The notes: generated from the letters alone by a model not told the origin. A stretch of DNA of 64,000 nucleotides from Taklimakanibacter deserti (GCA_003574785.1 QORU01000009.1:248001-312000), one strand, 5' to 3'. Positions 53,513-63,237 are shown, counted from the first letter of the stretch. Numbers and translations: made by a program.

Positions 53513-55237
53513 ATGCCTGACCGGGGGGCACTGCTCGAGTTGCTGAAGGCCGCGCAGCGGATAATCGCTGTTATCGCGATTATCACGGCGAGCGCTTTGA
53601 CCGTGGGGCCATCGCGCGCCCAGAGTGTTGCCGATCAGATCGATTCGGTCGTTTCAGACCAGGATCAGATCATCCGGCGCTATACGGCGCCGCGAAAGCC
53701 CGGCACGATCGACCTTTCGGTTTCGGATGCGCGCAAGAAAACGCCGCCCGCCGACGCTCGAAAAGTAAAGTTCACTCTGCGATCGGTGACGGTTCAGGGC
53801 GCCGTGACGGTGGCCAACGAAACTTTGCGGCCGGCCTGGGCGCACGACTTGAACAAACGGATAAGCCTCGCGGAGCTCTATGCGATCGCCGAGCGGATCG
53901 ATGCCATCTACCAGCGGGAAGGCTATTTCTCCTGGGCGGTCGTCCCCGAGCAGGACTTTTCCTCCGGCCACGTCGTCATCGTTCTCTATGAATCCTATGT
54001 TCGCCGGGTCATCATCAACAGCACCATTCCCGGCATCGAGCGACGCCTCAAGCCCTATATCGATCGCATGGTCGCCATGCGCCCGATCCGGATCAAGGAG
54101 GCCGAGCGCGTCCTCCTGCTGATGAGCGATCTTGCCGGCCTGACGATCGAAGGCCTCTTCATTCGGCCCGACACGCCTTCCGCGGGCGGCGATCTGAAAC
54201 TCGACATCAGCTTCAAGCGCTGGGGTGCAACCGCCATATTCGACAATCTGGGCAGCGACGAGGTTGGTCCCTATCAACTGACCGGCACTGGCACCCTCAA
54301 CGATGCGCTGAGACTGTTCGAGGCGACGAACATCGTCGGGGTCACCATTCCCGCGAGCCCCAAGGAACTCGAATTCATCCTGGGCTCGCAGGATGTGCCC
54401 ATCGGCTATGACGGACTGCATGTCGGATACAGCATAGGGCATGTTTCTTCAGAGCCCGGCGGCGATCTGGAACCTCTCGATCTCGACATAGAGTCGAGCT
54501 TCGGGACGGCCTATGCCAACTATCCATTCCTGCGGACCATCGAGCACAGCATTTTCGGCCGGATCGAGCTGAATTTCAAAGACAACTCGCTGGATGCAGG
54601 CGGAGTAAGGCTGACGGAGGAGGATCTGCGATGGCTGGCAGCATCCCTGAATTACACGGGCGAGCTGGAGAAGGGGGCCATCACCTTGACCGGTACTTTC
54701 GGCCAGGGTCTCGACGGGCTCGGCGCGAGCAGCGGCGACGACCCGCGCGCGCCGCGCGAAGGCGTTCCGGACGACTACCGGTATTTCCGCGCCGATCTCG
54801 ATCTGCGCAAGGAGATCGCGCCACATGTCGCCGCGCGCCTTCGGGTCGAAGCCCAGTATGCACCGACGGCACTCCCATCGGCGGTCCAAGTCGTGCTCGG
54901 CGGCGATCCCTATGGCCTGGCTTTCGACGGCTCAGCGGCTTCCGGGGACAGCGGCATAGCCGCCGCGCTGGAAGTGGGGCGCGACATCGAGCTTCCCGAA
55001 ACCTTGCCCATCTCGAATTTGAACGTGTTTACGTTCATCGACTATGGCGCGATCTGGAACCATGATACGGGCGTCGATTACACACACGAAGAACTCGGCT
55101 CGACCGGAATAGGGGCGAGGGCCGGGTTCGGGAACTACGTCAATGCCCGGGCGCTTGTCGCCGTGCCTTACGAGGACAGCGAAAGACTGACCGATACCGG
55201 AACGCGATTCCTGTTCCAGATCATCTGCGCTTATTAG
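53513..55237 (+). CDS. TpsB-type outer-membrane transporter (ShlB/FhaC family)
   Basis: This 574-residue protein has an exported N-terminus (~38 residues, to PSRA-QS), one or two POTRA domains (LRSVTVQGAVTVANETLRPAW, ~83–103; ERIDAIYQREGYFSWAVVPEQDFSSGHVVI), then a β-barrel ending in an aromatic residue (IICAY), as outer-membrane insertion requires. TpsB proteins export one large partner (TpsA) gene-linked to them. No TpsA gene is present within the window on either side. A TTG at 53507 is an alternative start. Confidence 0.85.
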   Translation: MPDRGALLELLKAAQRIIAVIAIITASALTVGPSRAQSVADQIDSVVSDQDQIIRRYTAPRKPGTIDLSVSDARKKTPPADARKVKFTLRSVTVQGAVTVANETLRPAWAHDLNKRISLAELYAIAERIDAIYQREGYFSWAVVPEQDFSSGHVVIVLYESYVRRVIINSTIPGIERRLKPYIDRMVAMRPIRIKEAERVLLLMSDLAGLTIEGLFIRPDTPSAGGDLKLDISFKRWGATAIFDNLGSDEVGPYQLTGTGTLNDALRLFEATNIVGVTIPASPKELEFILGSQDVPIGYDGLHVGYSIGHVSSEPGGDLEPLDLDIESSFGTAYANYPFLRTIEHSIFGRIELNFKDNSLDAGGVRLTEEDLRWLAASLNYTGELEKGAITLTGTFGQGLDGLGASSGDDPRAPREGVPDDYRYFRADLDLRKEIAPHVAARLRVEAQYAPTALPSAVQVVLGGDPYGLAFDGSAASGDSGIAAALEVGRDIELPETLPISNLNVFTFIDYGAIWNHDTGVDYTHEELGSTGIGARAGFGNYVNARALVAVPYEDSERLTDTGTRFLFQIICAY

Positions 55238-55258
55238 AGCCGCGTGCAGCAACAGCGA

Positions 55259-56506
55259 TCACGGACCCTCATACGGGTGATCGAGCGCCTTTGAAATTGC
55301 GACAAACACGCGCTTTGCCGGCGAGGAGCATTCCGTGTCGCCTGGATCATCGGTCAGCGTGGGTTTTGCCTCGCAACCGCCGGAAGCGATGTCGCTGTTG
55401 GTCTGGACCGCGACAGTCATACCGGCGTCCGCCTGATAAAATACGTAGGTGTTGTATCCGGGCAGTTCGCCCGTATGGCCGACCCAACCGCCGATGCAGG
55501 CGACTCCAATGCCATAACCGGCCACGCCGGGAAATGAGGTCAGCCGCTCCTTCTGCGCCGCCCCTCCCAGCAGACCGTGACCCGTGCCCAAGGCGCGACC
55601 GTAGACGAGCAGATCGTCGATATTGGAGATCAACTCACCCGCGGTCCAACCCCAGGCCGGATTCCAGTTCGTCGCGTTGCTCGGCGCATCGGGCTTGGCA
55701 AAATCGCCCTGCAGGGTGAAGCCCTGGGCATAGGGCGCCGGCATATCCACCGAGTCGCCCGGCCAGGACGTGTTGTGAAGCTTCAGCGGATCGAAGATCA
55801 GCTCCTTGAACACCTCACCGACAGGCTTGCCCGAGACCTTCTCGATGACCATCCCCAGCAAAATAGTGTTGGTGTTGGAATAGTCGAACGAAGCTCCGGG
55901 CTCGAAGAGAGGCGATTCACTCACCCCGATCGCGACAAGCTGTTCGGGTGTGAAGATCGTTTCCGGCTTGGCGAAATACACATCCTGGAATTTTGGACTT
56001 CGGGTATAGCTCGCTATGCCGCTGGTCATGTCGGCGAGCTGCCGCAGCGTGATCCGGTCGCCATTGGGAATGCCAGGCACATATTTCTGGATCGTATCGT
56101 CGAGCGACAGTTTTTGGGCTTCCGCCAGCTGCATGATCGCGGTGCCCGTGAATGTCTTTGTCACCGAGCCGATGCGCGTGTGCATGCCGACGGCCATGGG
56201 CGTGCCGGCGGCAGGGTCGGCCACGCCATAGACCGCCTTCCACGTTCCGGAAGTCGTCACGACGCCGACGATGACTCCCGGAGCCGCAGTCTGCGGCAGC
56301 GCAGACTGAACGGCGGCGTCAAGCTTTGCGGCGAGCTCCGGTGGCAGCGGCGTTGCCTTGGCCGGGGTCGCGCCATCGGCAACCACCTTTTCGACATTGG
56401 CGACACATTGCGCATCCTCGGCCGCGAATGCACTTAAAGGGAAAAGCGTGAGCAGGGCGGCAGAGCCGATGCAGCGAAGGAACAAGTGAACTCCAGTCTC
56501 TGCCAT
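55259..56506 (-). CDS. Serine hydrolase, class C β-lactamase/DD-peptidase fold (second copy)
   Basis: This 415-residue exported protein (signal peptide ending AFA-AED) has S-V-T-K as SxxK, Y-S-N as YxN and H-T-G as third motif. Three or four cysteines in the mature part (CVANVEK, CIGG, CEAK, ECSS) could form disulfides in the periplasm. AAGGAG six bases before ATG 56506 fixes the start. It converges with tpsB and shares its fold with the protein at 52279–53424. Confidence 0.88.
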   Translation of the reverse strand: MAETGVHLFLRCIGSAALLTLFPLSAFAAEDAQCVANVEKVVADGATPAKATPLPPELAAKLDAAVQSALPQTAAPGVIVGVVTTSGTWKAVYGVADPAAGTPMAVGMHTRIGSVTKTFTGTAIMQLAEAQKLSLDDTIQKYVPGIPNGDRITLRQLADMTSGIASYTRSPKFQDVYFAKPETIFTPEQLVAIGVSESPLFEPGASFDYSNTNTILLGMVIEKVSGKPVGEVFKELIFDPLKLHNTSWPGDSVDMPAPYAQGFTLQGDFAKPDAPSNATNWNPAWGWTAGELISNIDDLLVYGRALGTGHGLLGGAAQKERLTSFPGVAGYGIGVACIGGWVGHTGELPGYNTYVFYQADAGMTVAVQTNSDIASGGCEAKPTLTDDPGDTECSSPAKRVFVAISKALDHPYEGP

Positions 56507-56543
56507 TTCATTCTCCTTATATGAAAGCAAATTGCGGATACCA

Positions 56544-57716
56544 TCATTGCGGCCAGTCGACGATCGACAGGTCGAGCGGCAGGACGTTTTCGAGCGTCCG
56601 GGGCGGGACGCGCGGCGTCAGCGTCAGAGGCGATCCGGTCGCTTCCGCCTTGTCGAAGTCCTCGGTGCCCGCCTCATCGACCGCGGGGATGGTGAAGCTG
56701 TCGAAGACATAGGGCAGACCGTTCGATGCGAGCGGCGACACACCGTCCATGACATGCAAATGCAAATGGGGAGCCTGGCTGTTGCCGGTGTTGCCGACCT
56801 CGCCGAGCTGCTCGCCGCGCCGAACCTTGTCGCCGAGCTTCACCTTGACGCTGCCGGGCCGCATATGGGCATAGTTGACGAAGTGGCCGGAGCCGATGTC
56901 GAGGACGACGAAATTGCCGTCCGCCTCGTCGAGCGGCAGGTTCTCCGGCAACGCACCGGGCACCTGGTCCTGCAAGTCGTTGCGCGTGGCGACTACCGTG
57001 CCATCGGCGACGGCGAGGATGGGCTTTCCGTAGATATGATAATTCGCCGGGATCTTGGTGTCGCCCGCGACCAATGTGTTCGTCTCGTCGATCTGTTCCC
57101 AGTCGATGGCGAAGCGCTGGGCGAGATGGAATTTGCCATCGATCGCCAGCAGAGCGCGAACGTGACGGATGGAATCGCAGCAGCCGTCGCCGGCGGCATA
57201 ACCCTTGCCGCGCAATGGTGCGCCGAGCACGACAGGCGGTGTCGAGACAACCGTGCTGTCGCCCAGCGTCATCGTCACCTCGGCGTCGATGACGGCCAAA
57301 CGCGCCGTGATCTCGTGCGTGATGCGCGCCGGCGCCGCCATGCCTTCGGGCAGCGGGATATGCAGGAATATGACCGCGAACTGATAGGCGGAGAGCACGC
57401 GTGTCTCCTTGCCCCGGCTGGCGCCCGGCGTGACGCGTTGTGCGAGCTCATCGGGGCCGAGGACCGCAAGGACTTTTCCGCTGTCGGGATCGACGACCGC
57501 AAGCTTCTCGAAACGAACATCCCCGCTCGTGATGTTGGTGAGGGCGAGCTCGTAGACCATGTGACGCTTGCCGTCCGAGCCCGGAACGACATAGGGCGGC
57601 GCGATGATCTCGGCAACGAGCGGCGTGAGCATCGGCTCGTCGCCGGCAGCGCGCGCGCCGGATGAAAGCATCAGCAACAGAACAAGCGCGGAAACCACCC
57701 AGACCGGAACTCGCAT
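56544..57716 (-). CDS. Secreted M23-family (LytM-type) metallopeptidase
   Basis: This 390-residue protein has a signal peptide (VPVWVVSALVLLLMLSSGARA) and an N-terminal β-rich domain. The C-terminal LytM module has ADGTVVA, YAHMRPGSVKVKLGDKVRRGEQLGEVGNTGNS and APHLHLHVMDG (His-x-His zinc/catalytic). The first zinc motif H-x3-D is not in its usual form (NYHIYGKPI), so activity is uncertain. The family cuts peptidoglycan cross-links or acts as an amidase activator. It lies 37 bases upstream of the serine hydrolase. Confidence 0.85.
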   Translation of the reverse strand: MRVPVWVVSALVLLLMLSSGARAAGDEPMLTPLVAEIIAPPYVVPGSDGKRHMVYELALTNITSGDVRFEKLAVVDPDSGKVLAVLGPDELAQRVTPGASRGKETRVLSAYQFAVIFLHIPLPEGMAAPARITHEITARLAVIDAEVTMTLGDSTVVSTPPVVLGAPLRGKGYAAGDGCCDSIRHVRALLAIDGKFHLAQRFAIDWEQIDETNTLVAGDTKIPANYHIYGKPILAVADGTVVATRNDLQDQVPGALPENLPLDEADGNFVVLDIGSGHFVNYAHMRPGSVKVKLGDKVRRGEQLGEVGNTGNSQAPHLHLHVMDGVSPLASNGLPYVFDSFTIPAVDEAGTEDFDKAEATGSPLTLTPRVPPRTLENVLPLDLSIVDWPQ

Positions 57717-57905
57717 CGCGAACACGCCCCCCACATTTACGGTGCGGCGGAAGGCTACGATAAGGGCGTCTCATCGCCAAGCAGGAATGTTTGCCTGCCT
57801 CGGCGGTGGCGGGGACGGCCCGGCAACGGAAATTGCGATTGGCCCAAGGCACCAAATGACCGCTTCGGCGTTGATCGTCGAGTCCCCGGAACAGGAGCTG
57901 TCATT

Positions 57906-58283
57906 ATGGGAAAGTCCATCCTTATCATCGGTGAAGATCCGGCCTTGATCGACTTCACGGCGTCCTACGCGCCCAAGAACATGTCCGCGGCAAAAATCAT
58001 GGACGGGCTCAACGGGTCGGTGGCGCGCCTCGAAGGCGTGGGCCATTCCGCGGCACTGCTTCTTACGCGGGATACGGAAACAGTCGAGCGCCAGGTGAGG
58101 GATGCGCTTGCCGGAAAGCATTATGACGTCATCGTCGTCGGCGCCGGTCTGCGGACCCTTGCGCCCATGGCCTTGCAATTCGAGCGCCTGATCAACGTCC
58201 TTCGTGACGTGGCGCCCGGCGCGAAGCTCGCCTTCAACAGCCAGCCCGGCGATTCCGACACCGCCGCGATGCGCTGGCTCTAG
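57906..58283 (+). CDS. Hypothetical small Rossmann-like protein
   Basis: I do not recognise this 125-residue protein. It begins SILIIGEDPALIDF like a nucleotide or response-regulator-type β-strand and turn, and has DVIVVGAGLRTL near 76, suggesting a small α/β (flavodoxin or Rossmann-like) fold. No catalytic motif is visible. The following bases hold a chrA fragment. Confidence 0.65.
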   Translation: MGKSILIIGEDPALIDFTASYAPKNMSAAKIMDGLNGSVARLEGVGHSAALLLTRDTETVERQVRDALAGKHYDVIVVGAGLRTLAPMALQFERLINVLRDVAPGAKLAFNSQPGDSDTAAMRWL

Positions 58284-58518
58284 AACGCCGGGCGGAGAGG
58301 AAGTGGCATGGGCGCTGCGGGAAGGGCTTGCGCCAGCCGGCGTAGGTCTGATCATCGCCGGCGCCCTTACGGTCTTTCACCTTGCCGGTGGCGACATCCA
58401 GGCGGCCTTGATCACCGCGGTCTCGACGGCGCTGCTGGTCTGGCGTCCCAACCTTCCAGTGGTGATCGTGTTGGGCCTGGGCGCCGTGCTCATGTGCGGA
58501 TCATATTTGCTGCAATAG
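58284..58518 (+). pseudogene. C-terminal remnant of a ChrA-type chromate transporter
   Basis: The frame reads LREGLAPAGVGLIIAGAL and then AALITAVSTALLVWRPNLPVVIVLG, the pattern of the last two helices of ChrA. Only about 70 residues remain; the rest of the ~400-residue transporter is absent upstream, where an unrelated ORF is found. A GTG at 58299 could still allow translation of a short membrane peptide. Confidence 0.55.
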
Positions 58519-58535
58519 AGTTCTGACTTTGGCTG

Positions 58536-59288
58536 TCAGCGTGCGGTGGTCCCGCCATCGGTACTGAGCATGCTTCCTGTCGCGAATGTCGCTTCCGACG
58601 CAACGAAGACCACGAAACGCGCGATCTCGTCGGCCGTCGCAAAACGCTTGAGCGGCACCTGGGCGATGTAGTTTGCCTTCAACTCCGGAGTGCCGCCGAA
58701 CCATTGGAGCTCGGCTTCCATCATGGGCGTGTCCACCGGACCCGGACATACGCAGTTCACGCGCACCGCCGGCGCCAGCTCGAGCGCCAGCGCCTTGGCC
58801 ATCCCCGCCAATCCCGCCTTGGACGCGCAATAATGCGCATAATACTCCAGGCCGTTGAAAGACAGGTCTGAGCCGATCGCGACAATGCTTCCGGCGCCCT
58901 GTTCCCGCATGCGCAGACCACATTCCCGCATGACATAGAAGGCGCCGGAGAGATTGACCGCGATCACATGGCGCCATGCCTCAGGCGTCAGCTCGGCGAT
59001 GCGGGCAGGGGTGACGATGCCGGCGGCGTGGATCAGAATGTCAATTGGTCCGAGCTCCTTCCATGCTGTCGACACGGCGGAGGTGACGCTCGCATCGTCG
59101 GAGACGTCAACTTCAATGGCCAATGTCCCATTTCCCAGCTCATTGGCGAGCGCATCGAGGATTGTCTTTCTGCGGGCGCAGGCTGCCACCCTTGCCCCGA
59201 GCCTCGCAAGCAGTTTGGCCGTTGCCAAGCCGATCCCGGATGAAGCTCCGGTCACGAGCGCATTCTTTCCATGGAGGTCTGCGATCAT
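58536..59288 (-). CDS. SDR-family oxidoreductase
   Basis: This 250-residue short-chain dehydrogenase has TGASSGIG (~13–20), HAAGIV near 88, catalytic Ser in IVAIGSDLSF near 137, Y-C-A-S-K near 152 and the C-terminal STDGGTT. CARRKT after β2 (Arg-rich) hints at NADP. It lies 24 bases after the enolase-superfamily gene, so it probably oxidises or reduces a sugar-acid-like intermediate of the same pathway. Confidence 0.92.
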   Translation of the reverse strand: MIADLHGKNALVTGASSGIGLATAKLLARLGARVAACARRKTILDALANELGNGTLAIEVDVSDDASVTSAVSTAWKELGPIDILIHAAGIVTPARIAELTPEAWRHVIAVNLSGAFYVMRECGLRMREQGAGSIVAIGSDLSFNGLEYYAHYCASKAGLAGMAKALALELAPAVRVNCVCPGPVDTPMMEAELQWFGGTPELKANYIAQVPLKRFATADEIARFVVFVASEATFATGSMLSTDGGTTAR

Positions 59289-59312
59289 TGCTCTTGTTCC
59301 TGGTGAAGATCT

Positions 59313-60479
59313 CTAATCGGCCGAGCTTTTGTAGTCGTAGCGGCAATAGGGCTTGAGCCGTTCAACATCGACCTCAGCGCCCAGGCCTGGATCCGTGCCG
59401 ACCTTCAACAGCCCGCCGCTGATGCGTTCCTCGGGTGGATTTTTCAGCACCTGGACATAGCCCTGGGACTCCGGCAAGTAGGGATAGATTTCCAGGTGCA
59501 TCGCGTTGGCGCAGGCCGCCCAGACCTGCAGCGTCGCTGCCGTGCACAGCGCGGATGCGCAATTGTGCGGTGATATCCTGGCATTATACGCCTCGGCCAT
59601 GGCCGCTATCTGGATGAGCTCGAATACGCCGCCGCAGTTGCCGACATCCGGCATGACGACATCGATGGCGCCCGTTTCCAGCAGATTCCGGAAGCCGTTG
59701 CGCGTGTAGACCCGCTCTCCCGCGGCGATCGGAAACTTGTAGCGGCCGGCAAGGTTCTTGAGCCCCCCGATATTGAAAGCATCGAGGGGTTCTTCCACCC
59801 AGGACACATCGAGCTCCTGGCAGACATCCAGGAATCTGAGGAGCTGGTCGTTGTTGACGCCGCCGGACAAGTCGATGAGCAGCTCGGCCTGATTGCCGAC
59901 CACGTCCTTCAAGAGAGAGACGCGGTCGATGGCCCGCTGAAACTCTTCGGTCGACAAAGCGCGGCGCTGGACATGGGTCAGCGTGCGTCCGGGCTGCTGG
60001 GTGGCAAAAGGATAGCTCTTGAGCATCCTATAGCCATCCTTCAGCGGCCGCTCGGCCGCCTTGGCCCATTGCGTGGCATCGTTGCAGTGATAGTTCCAGC
60101 CATTGGCATAGACGGGTGCCGTCATCTCGAACGCAGCGCCGAAGAATTCATAGACGGGCTTGCCCGCCGCCTTGCCCTTGATATCCCACAAGGCCTGGTC
60201 GATGGCGCTGATCGCCGCGAACGCAATGGCGCCGCCGCCCTTGGTCCAGAACGAATTGTCATAGATCGCGTGATAGACGTGGCGCGGATAGAGCGGATCG
60301 GCGCCGATGACGCGCTGGGCATAGTCGGCGATCATGCCGGATGCGCCGGCGGCTCCAAGCCCATAGGCGACGGCCGCCTCTCCCCATCCGGTGATGCCCT
60401 CGTCCGTCGAAATCTCGACCAGCACCGGGCGAACGCCGCCGGTCGGAATCCGGTAAGCCCGAATATTCGTCACACGCAT
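59313..60479 (-). CDS. Enolase-superfamily dehydratase (mandelate racemase / galactonate dehydratase-like)
   Basis: This 388-residue protein has metal ligands in LLIDLSGGV (Asp ~199), WVEEPLD (Glu ~226) and GERVYTR (Glu ~253), followed by DVVMPDVGNCGG and the catalytic His in ISPHNCAS (~301). That late His fits the D-galactonate-dehydratase/mandelate-racemase subgroup. It would dehydrate or epimerise a 2-hydroxy or sugar acid. It is divergent from the luciferase-like monooxygenase gene. Confidence 0.9.
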   Translation of the reverse strand: MRVTNIRAYRIPTGGVRPVLVEISTDEGITGWGEAAVAYGLGAAGASGMIADYAQRVIGADPLYPRHVYHAIYDNSFWTKGGGAIAFAAISAIDQALWDIKGKAAGKPVYEFFGAAFEMTAPVYANGWNYHCNDATQWAKAAERPLKDGYRMLKSYPFATQQPGRTLTHVQRRALSTEEFQRAIDRVSLLKDVVGNQAELLIDLSGGVNNDQLLRFLDVCQELDVSWVEEPLDAFNIGGLKNLAGRYKFPIAAGERVYTRNGFRNLLETGAIDVVMPDVGNCGGVFELIQIAAMAEAYNARISPHNCASALCTAATLQVWAACANAMHLEIYPYLPESQGYVQVLKNPPEERISGGLLKVGTDPGLGAEVDVERLKPYCRYDYKSSAD

Positions 60480-60759
60480 CTTTCTCTCCAGAAGGGATCC
60501 ACTCTGCTCGTCGCGACTTGCAATTGGAGTGCCAGACCGTGGAACAACAGGAAGTCCATGAAACCCGCGAGGGAGCGGCGCAGCCTTGAGAATTCGAACG
60601 CCCGGAGTCTCAAGACTGAGACCGGCGGCGTCAGGGCCACGGTGCCCGGTCCACAGCTAAACCCTTGAATCGACGGCCGATCGGGCTCTGGCACAGCGCT
60701 TGCTGCCGGGTCTTCGAGATTCCGCAACACCGATGCCTATTCTTGGGAGGAGATTTCAA
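60480..60759. promoter_or_regulatory. Divergent promoter region with inverted repeats
   Basis: The 280-base gap between divergent operons contains GTCTCA–AGAC–TGAGAC (60607–60622, perfect arms) and a longer-range pair CTTGAGA (60585–60591) and TCTCAAG (60608–60614). These are candidate sites for a regulator encoded outside the window. GGAGGAG at its right end is the ribosome-binding site of the monooxygenase gene. Confidence 0.35.
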
Positions 60760-61866
60760 ATGGAACTCGGGCTTTTCATGATGCCGCTGCACGATCAGCG
60801 CCGCAACTACACGGAAGTGCTGAAGCAGGATCGCGAAGCCATCATTCTCGCCGATCGATTGGACTTCAAGGAAGTCTGGGTCGGCGAACATACGACATGC
60901 TCCTGCGAGCCGATCGCCGATCCCCTGCAGTTCTTCGCGACGCTCGTCCACGCCACCAAGCAGATCAAATTCGCGACCGGCGTCCTGAACGTCCCGCAGC
61001 ATCATCCCGCCCGTCTAGCCAGCCAGATCGCCCAGTTCGATCACCTCTCCGAAGGCCGCTACATCATGGGTGTCGGCGTCGGCGGCCTGGTGACGGACAT
61101 CGAGCTTTACGGCACGACCGACAAGAACCGGGTCGAGATGACCGTCGAGTCGATCAAGATGATGCATCAAATCTGGTCGCAGAGCGCGCCCTACAACATC
61201 AAGGGCAAATATTGGGATATCGTGGTCGACAAGACCATCATCCCGAGTCTCGGCTTTGGTCCGATGCTGAAGCCATACCAGCATCCATTTCCGGAACTTG
61301 CCATCTCGGTGATGAGCCCGAATTCCAGCAGCGCGCGGCAGGCCGGCGAGAACAACTGGAGCATCGTCTCCGCCAACTTCACGCCGACCGCCAATGTCAA
61401 GACGCACTGGGAACAGTATGTCGTCGGCAGCGAGAAGGCCGGCCGCCGGCCGGACCGCAAGAAATGGCGCATCGCCCGGTCGATCCTCGTCGCCGACAGC
61501 GATGCGGAAGCGAAGGATTACCTCGCCGAGCCGTCATCGTCGGTCCGCTGGTACTATGACTACATCGTCGAGGACATGAAGGCGTTCAAGATGCTCGGCG
61601 TGCTGAAGCCGACGATGAACACGCTGGACAGCGATGTCACCGTGCAGAACTGCCTCGACTGGATGGTGATATCCGGCTCGCCCAAGACCGTTATGGACAA
61701 GCTTGTCGCCTTTGTCGACGATGTGGGCGGCCCCGTCGGCAAGCTGCTGATGACCCAGAAGGATTGGGACAAGCCGAACATCCATCGGCGGTCCATGGAA
61801 CTTCTCGCGACGCAAGTGATGCCAAAATTGAGCCAGCACTTTGGCTCTCTCAAGGCCGCGGAATAG
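60760..61866 (+). CDS. Luciferase-like (LLM) flavin-dependent monooxygenase
   Basis: This 368-residue TIM-barrel protein has MELGLFMMPLH at the start, ADRLDFKEVWVGEHTT near 28, ATGVLNVPQHHPARLASQIAQFDHLSEGRYIMGVG (~72–106) and RPDRKKWRIARSILVAD, typical of bacterial-luciferase-family FMNH2-dependent oxygenases (limonene monooxygenase and alkane/aromatic types). A separate flavin reductase, absent here, would supply FMNH2. GGAGGAG precedes the ATG at 60760. Confidence 0.9.
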   Translation: MELGLFMMPLHDQRRNYTEVLKQDREAIILADRLDFKEVWVGEHTTCSCEPIADPLQFFATLVHATKQIKFATGVLNVPQHHPARLASQIAQFDHLSEGRYIMGVGVGGLVTDIELYGTTDKNRVEMTVESIKMMHQIWSQSAPYNIKGKYWDIVVDKTIIPSLGFGPMLKPYQHPFPELAISVMSPNSSSARQAGENNWSIVSANFTPTANVKTHWEQYVVGSEKAGRRPDRKKWRIARSILVADSDAEAKDYLAEPSSSVRWYYDYIVEDMKAFKMLGVLKPTMNTLDSDVTVQNCLDWMVISGSPKTVMDKLVAFVDDVGGPVGKLLMTQKDWDKPNIHRRSMELLATQVMPKLSQHFGSLKAAE

Positions 61867-61959
61867 GTCGCCCGCGAGAGACGGCGCGGACTCCGGCCCG
61901 CGCAACCTGGAAGGCAACGAGACAAGTTCAACGAAATACAAACGATATGGAGGAAAGAG

Positions 61960-63132
61960 ATGAGCGTCGCAACGAAGCAGCCTGCCGGCGTAGCGCAAGC
62001 GCGGACGGCCGGTGCATTCAACCGGCTGATGATGGATCGGCGAAAGTTCCTGATGGGAAGCGCCGCCGCAGGCGGAGCCTATCTCGGCGCCTGGATGCCG
62101 CCGGCAAGGGCCGCCGTCGGTGGGGACCTCGAGATCATGGCCTGGGAAGGCTATACGCTCGAGCCGGAAACCGCCGAGTGGCGCAAGGCGAACAATGTCA
62201 GCCTGCGCGCCGCCATCATGAGCAACCAGGACGACGTGACGGCCAAGATCGCCGGGTCCAATGCTGTGCGCCTGGACCTCTCGGAATATTCCAACGGTTA
62301 TAATGCCATCTACAACGAACTCGGCGTGCTGGCGGAGCTCGATGTGTCCAGGATCCCCAATTACAACAAGACGGACATCTACAAGCCATTCTTCCAAGGG
62401 GACATGTGGTACTGGGACGGGAAGCAATGGGGCATCCCCTGGTGCTGGGGCCTGGATACGATCGTGGTCAATCAGGAGAAGCTCGGCTTCGAAGTCAAGA
62501 GCTACAAGGACCTGCTGCGCCCGGAAGTGAAGGGCAAGCTGGCATTCCTCGACAACCCGCTGACGCTTTGGCCGCAGATCGCGAAAGTCACGGGCTACGG
62601 CGACAGGTTTCCGAACCTGAGCAAGGAAGAGCTCAAGGACTGTTTTCAGAAGCTGATCCCTTATCGCGATCAGACGAAGGTCTTTGCCTCTTCAAACGGC
62701 GACGTCATCTCGCTGTTCGCCTCGGGCGAGATCTCCGCCTGCTTCTGCGTGTGGAGTGCCGTGCCTCTGGAGACGGCAAAGCAGAATGTGAAGACGGTTT
62801 CGATCTACCCGGAGGAGGGTGGAGCCGTCTGGGCCGATGCCTGGTTCATCCCCAAGACGTCGGAGAACGTGGATACGGCCTATGCCTATATCAATGAGGC
62901 ATTGACGCCTGAGATCCAGGCATCGATTTCCAAGACGGCCGTCTGCTCCTCGGTCTCGAACAAGGCGCCGGCATTGATGGATGCGCAGACGAAGGCGCTA
63001 TTCGACTATGACAATTTCGATGCGCAGTTCAAATCCATCAAGATCTACGGTCAGCCGCCGCGCTCGTCCGATCAATTTGCAACCTATGACGACTGGTTGC
63101 AGATTTGGGCGGACTTCCGCGCCGGCCTCTGA
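61960..63132 (+). CDS. PotD-type extracellular binding protein with Tat signal
   Basis: This 390-residue family-1/PotD-like binding protein has an N-terminal twin-arginine motif M-D-R-R-K-F-L-M near residues 25–32 and the AAAGGAYLG helix, cleaved near ARA-AVG. MAWEGYTLEPE, WGIPWCWGLDTIVVN and SLFASGEISACF resemble polyamine-family binding proteins. Tat export suggests folding before export. GGAGG six bases before the start. It serves the permease that follows; the ligand is not known. Confidence 0.88.
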   Translation: MSVATKQPAGVAQARTAGAFNRLMMDRRKFLMGSAAAGGAYLGAWMPPARAAVGGDLEIMAWEGYTLEPETAEWRKANNVSLRAAIMSNQDDVTAKIAGSNAVRLDLSEYSNGYNAIYNELGVLAELDVSRIPNYNKTDIYKPFFQGDMWYWDGKQWGIPWCWGLDTIVVNQEKLGFEVKSYKDLLRPEVKGKLAFLDNPLTLWPQIAKVTGYGDRFPNLSKEELKDCFQKLIPYRDQTKVFASSNGDVISLFASGEISACFCVWSAVPLETAKQNVKTVSIYPEEGGAVWADAWFIPKTSENVDTAYAYINEALTPEIQASISKTAVCSSVSNKAPALMDAQTKALFDYDNFDAQFKSIKIYGQPPRSSDQFATYDDWLQIWADFRAGL

Positions 63133-63237
63133 CGGTCGTTCGCGAATGTCGCACCTCCGGGCGGACGCAGCGCGCTCGCCCGGAGGTTGCGCTTCGTACA
63201 TAGCCTGTTGACCTATCCTGGATGACCCAAAACACGC

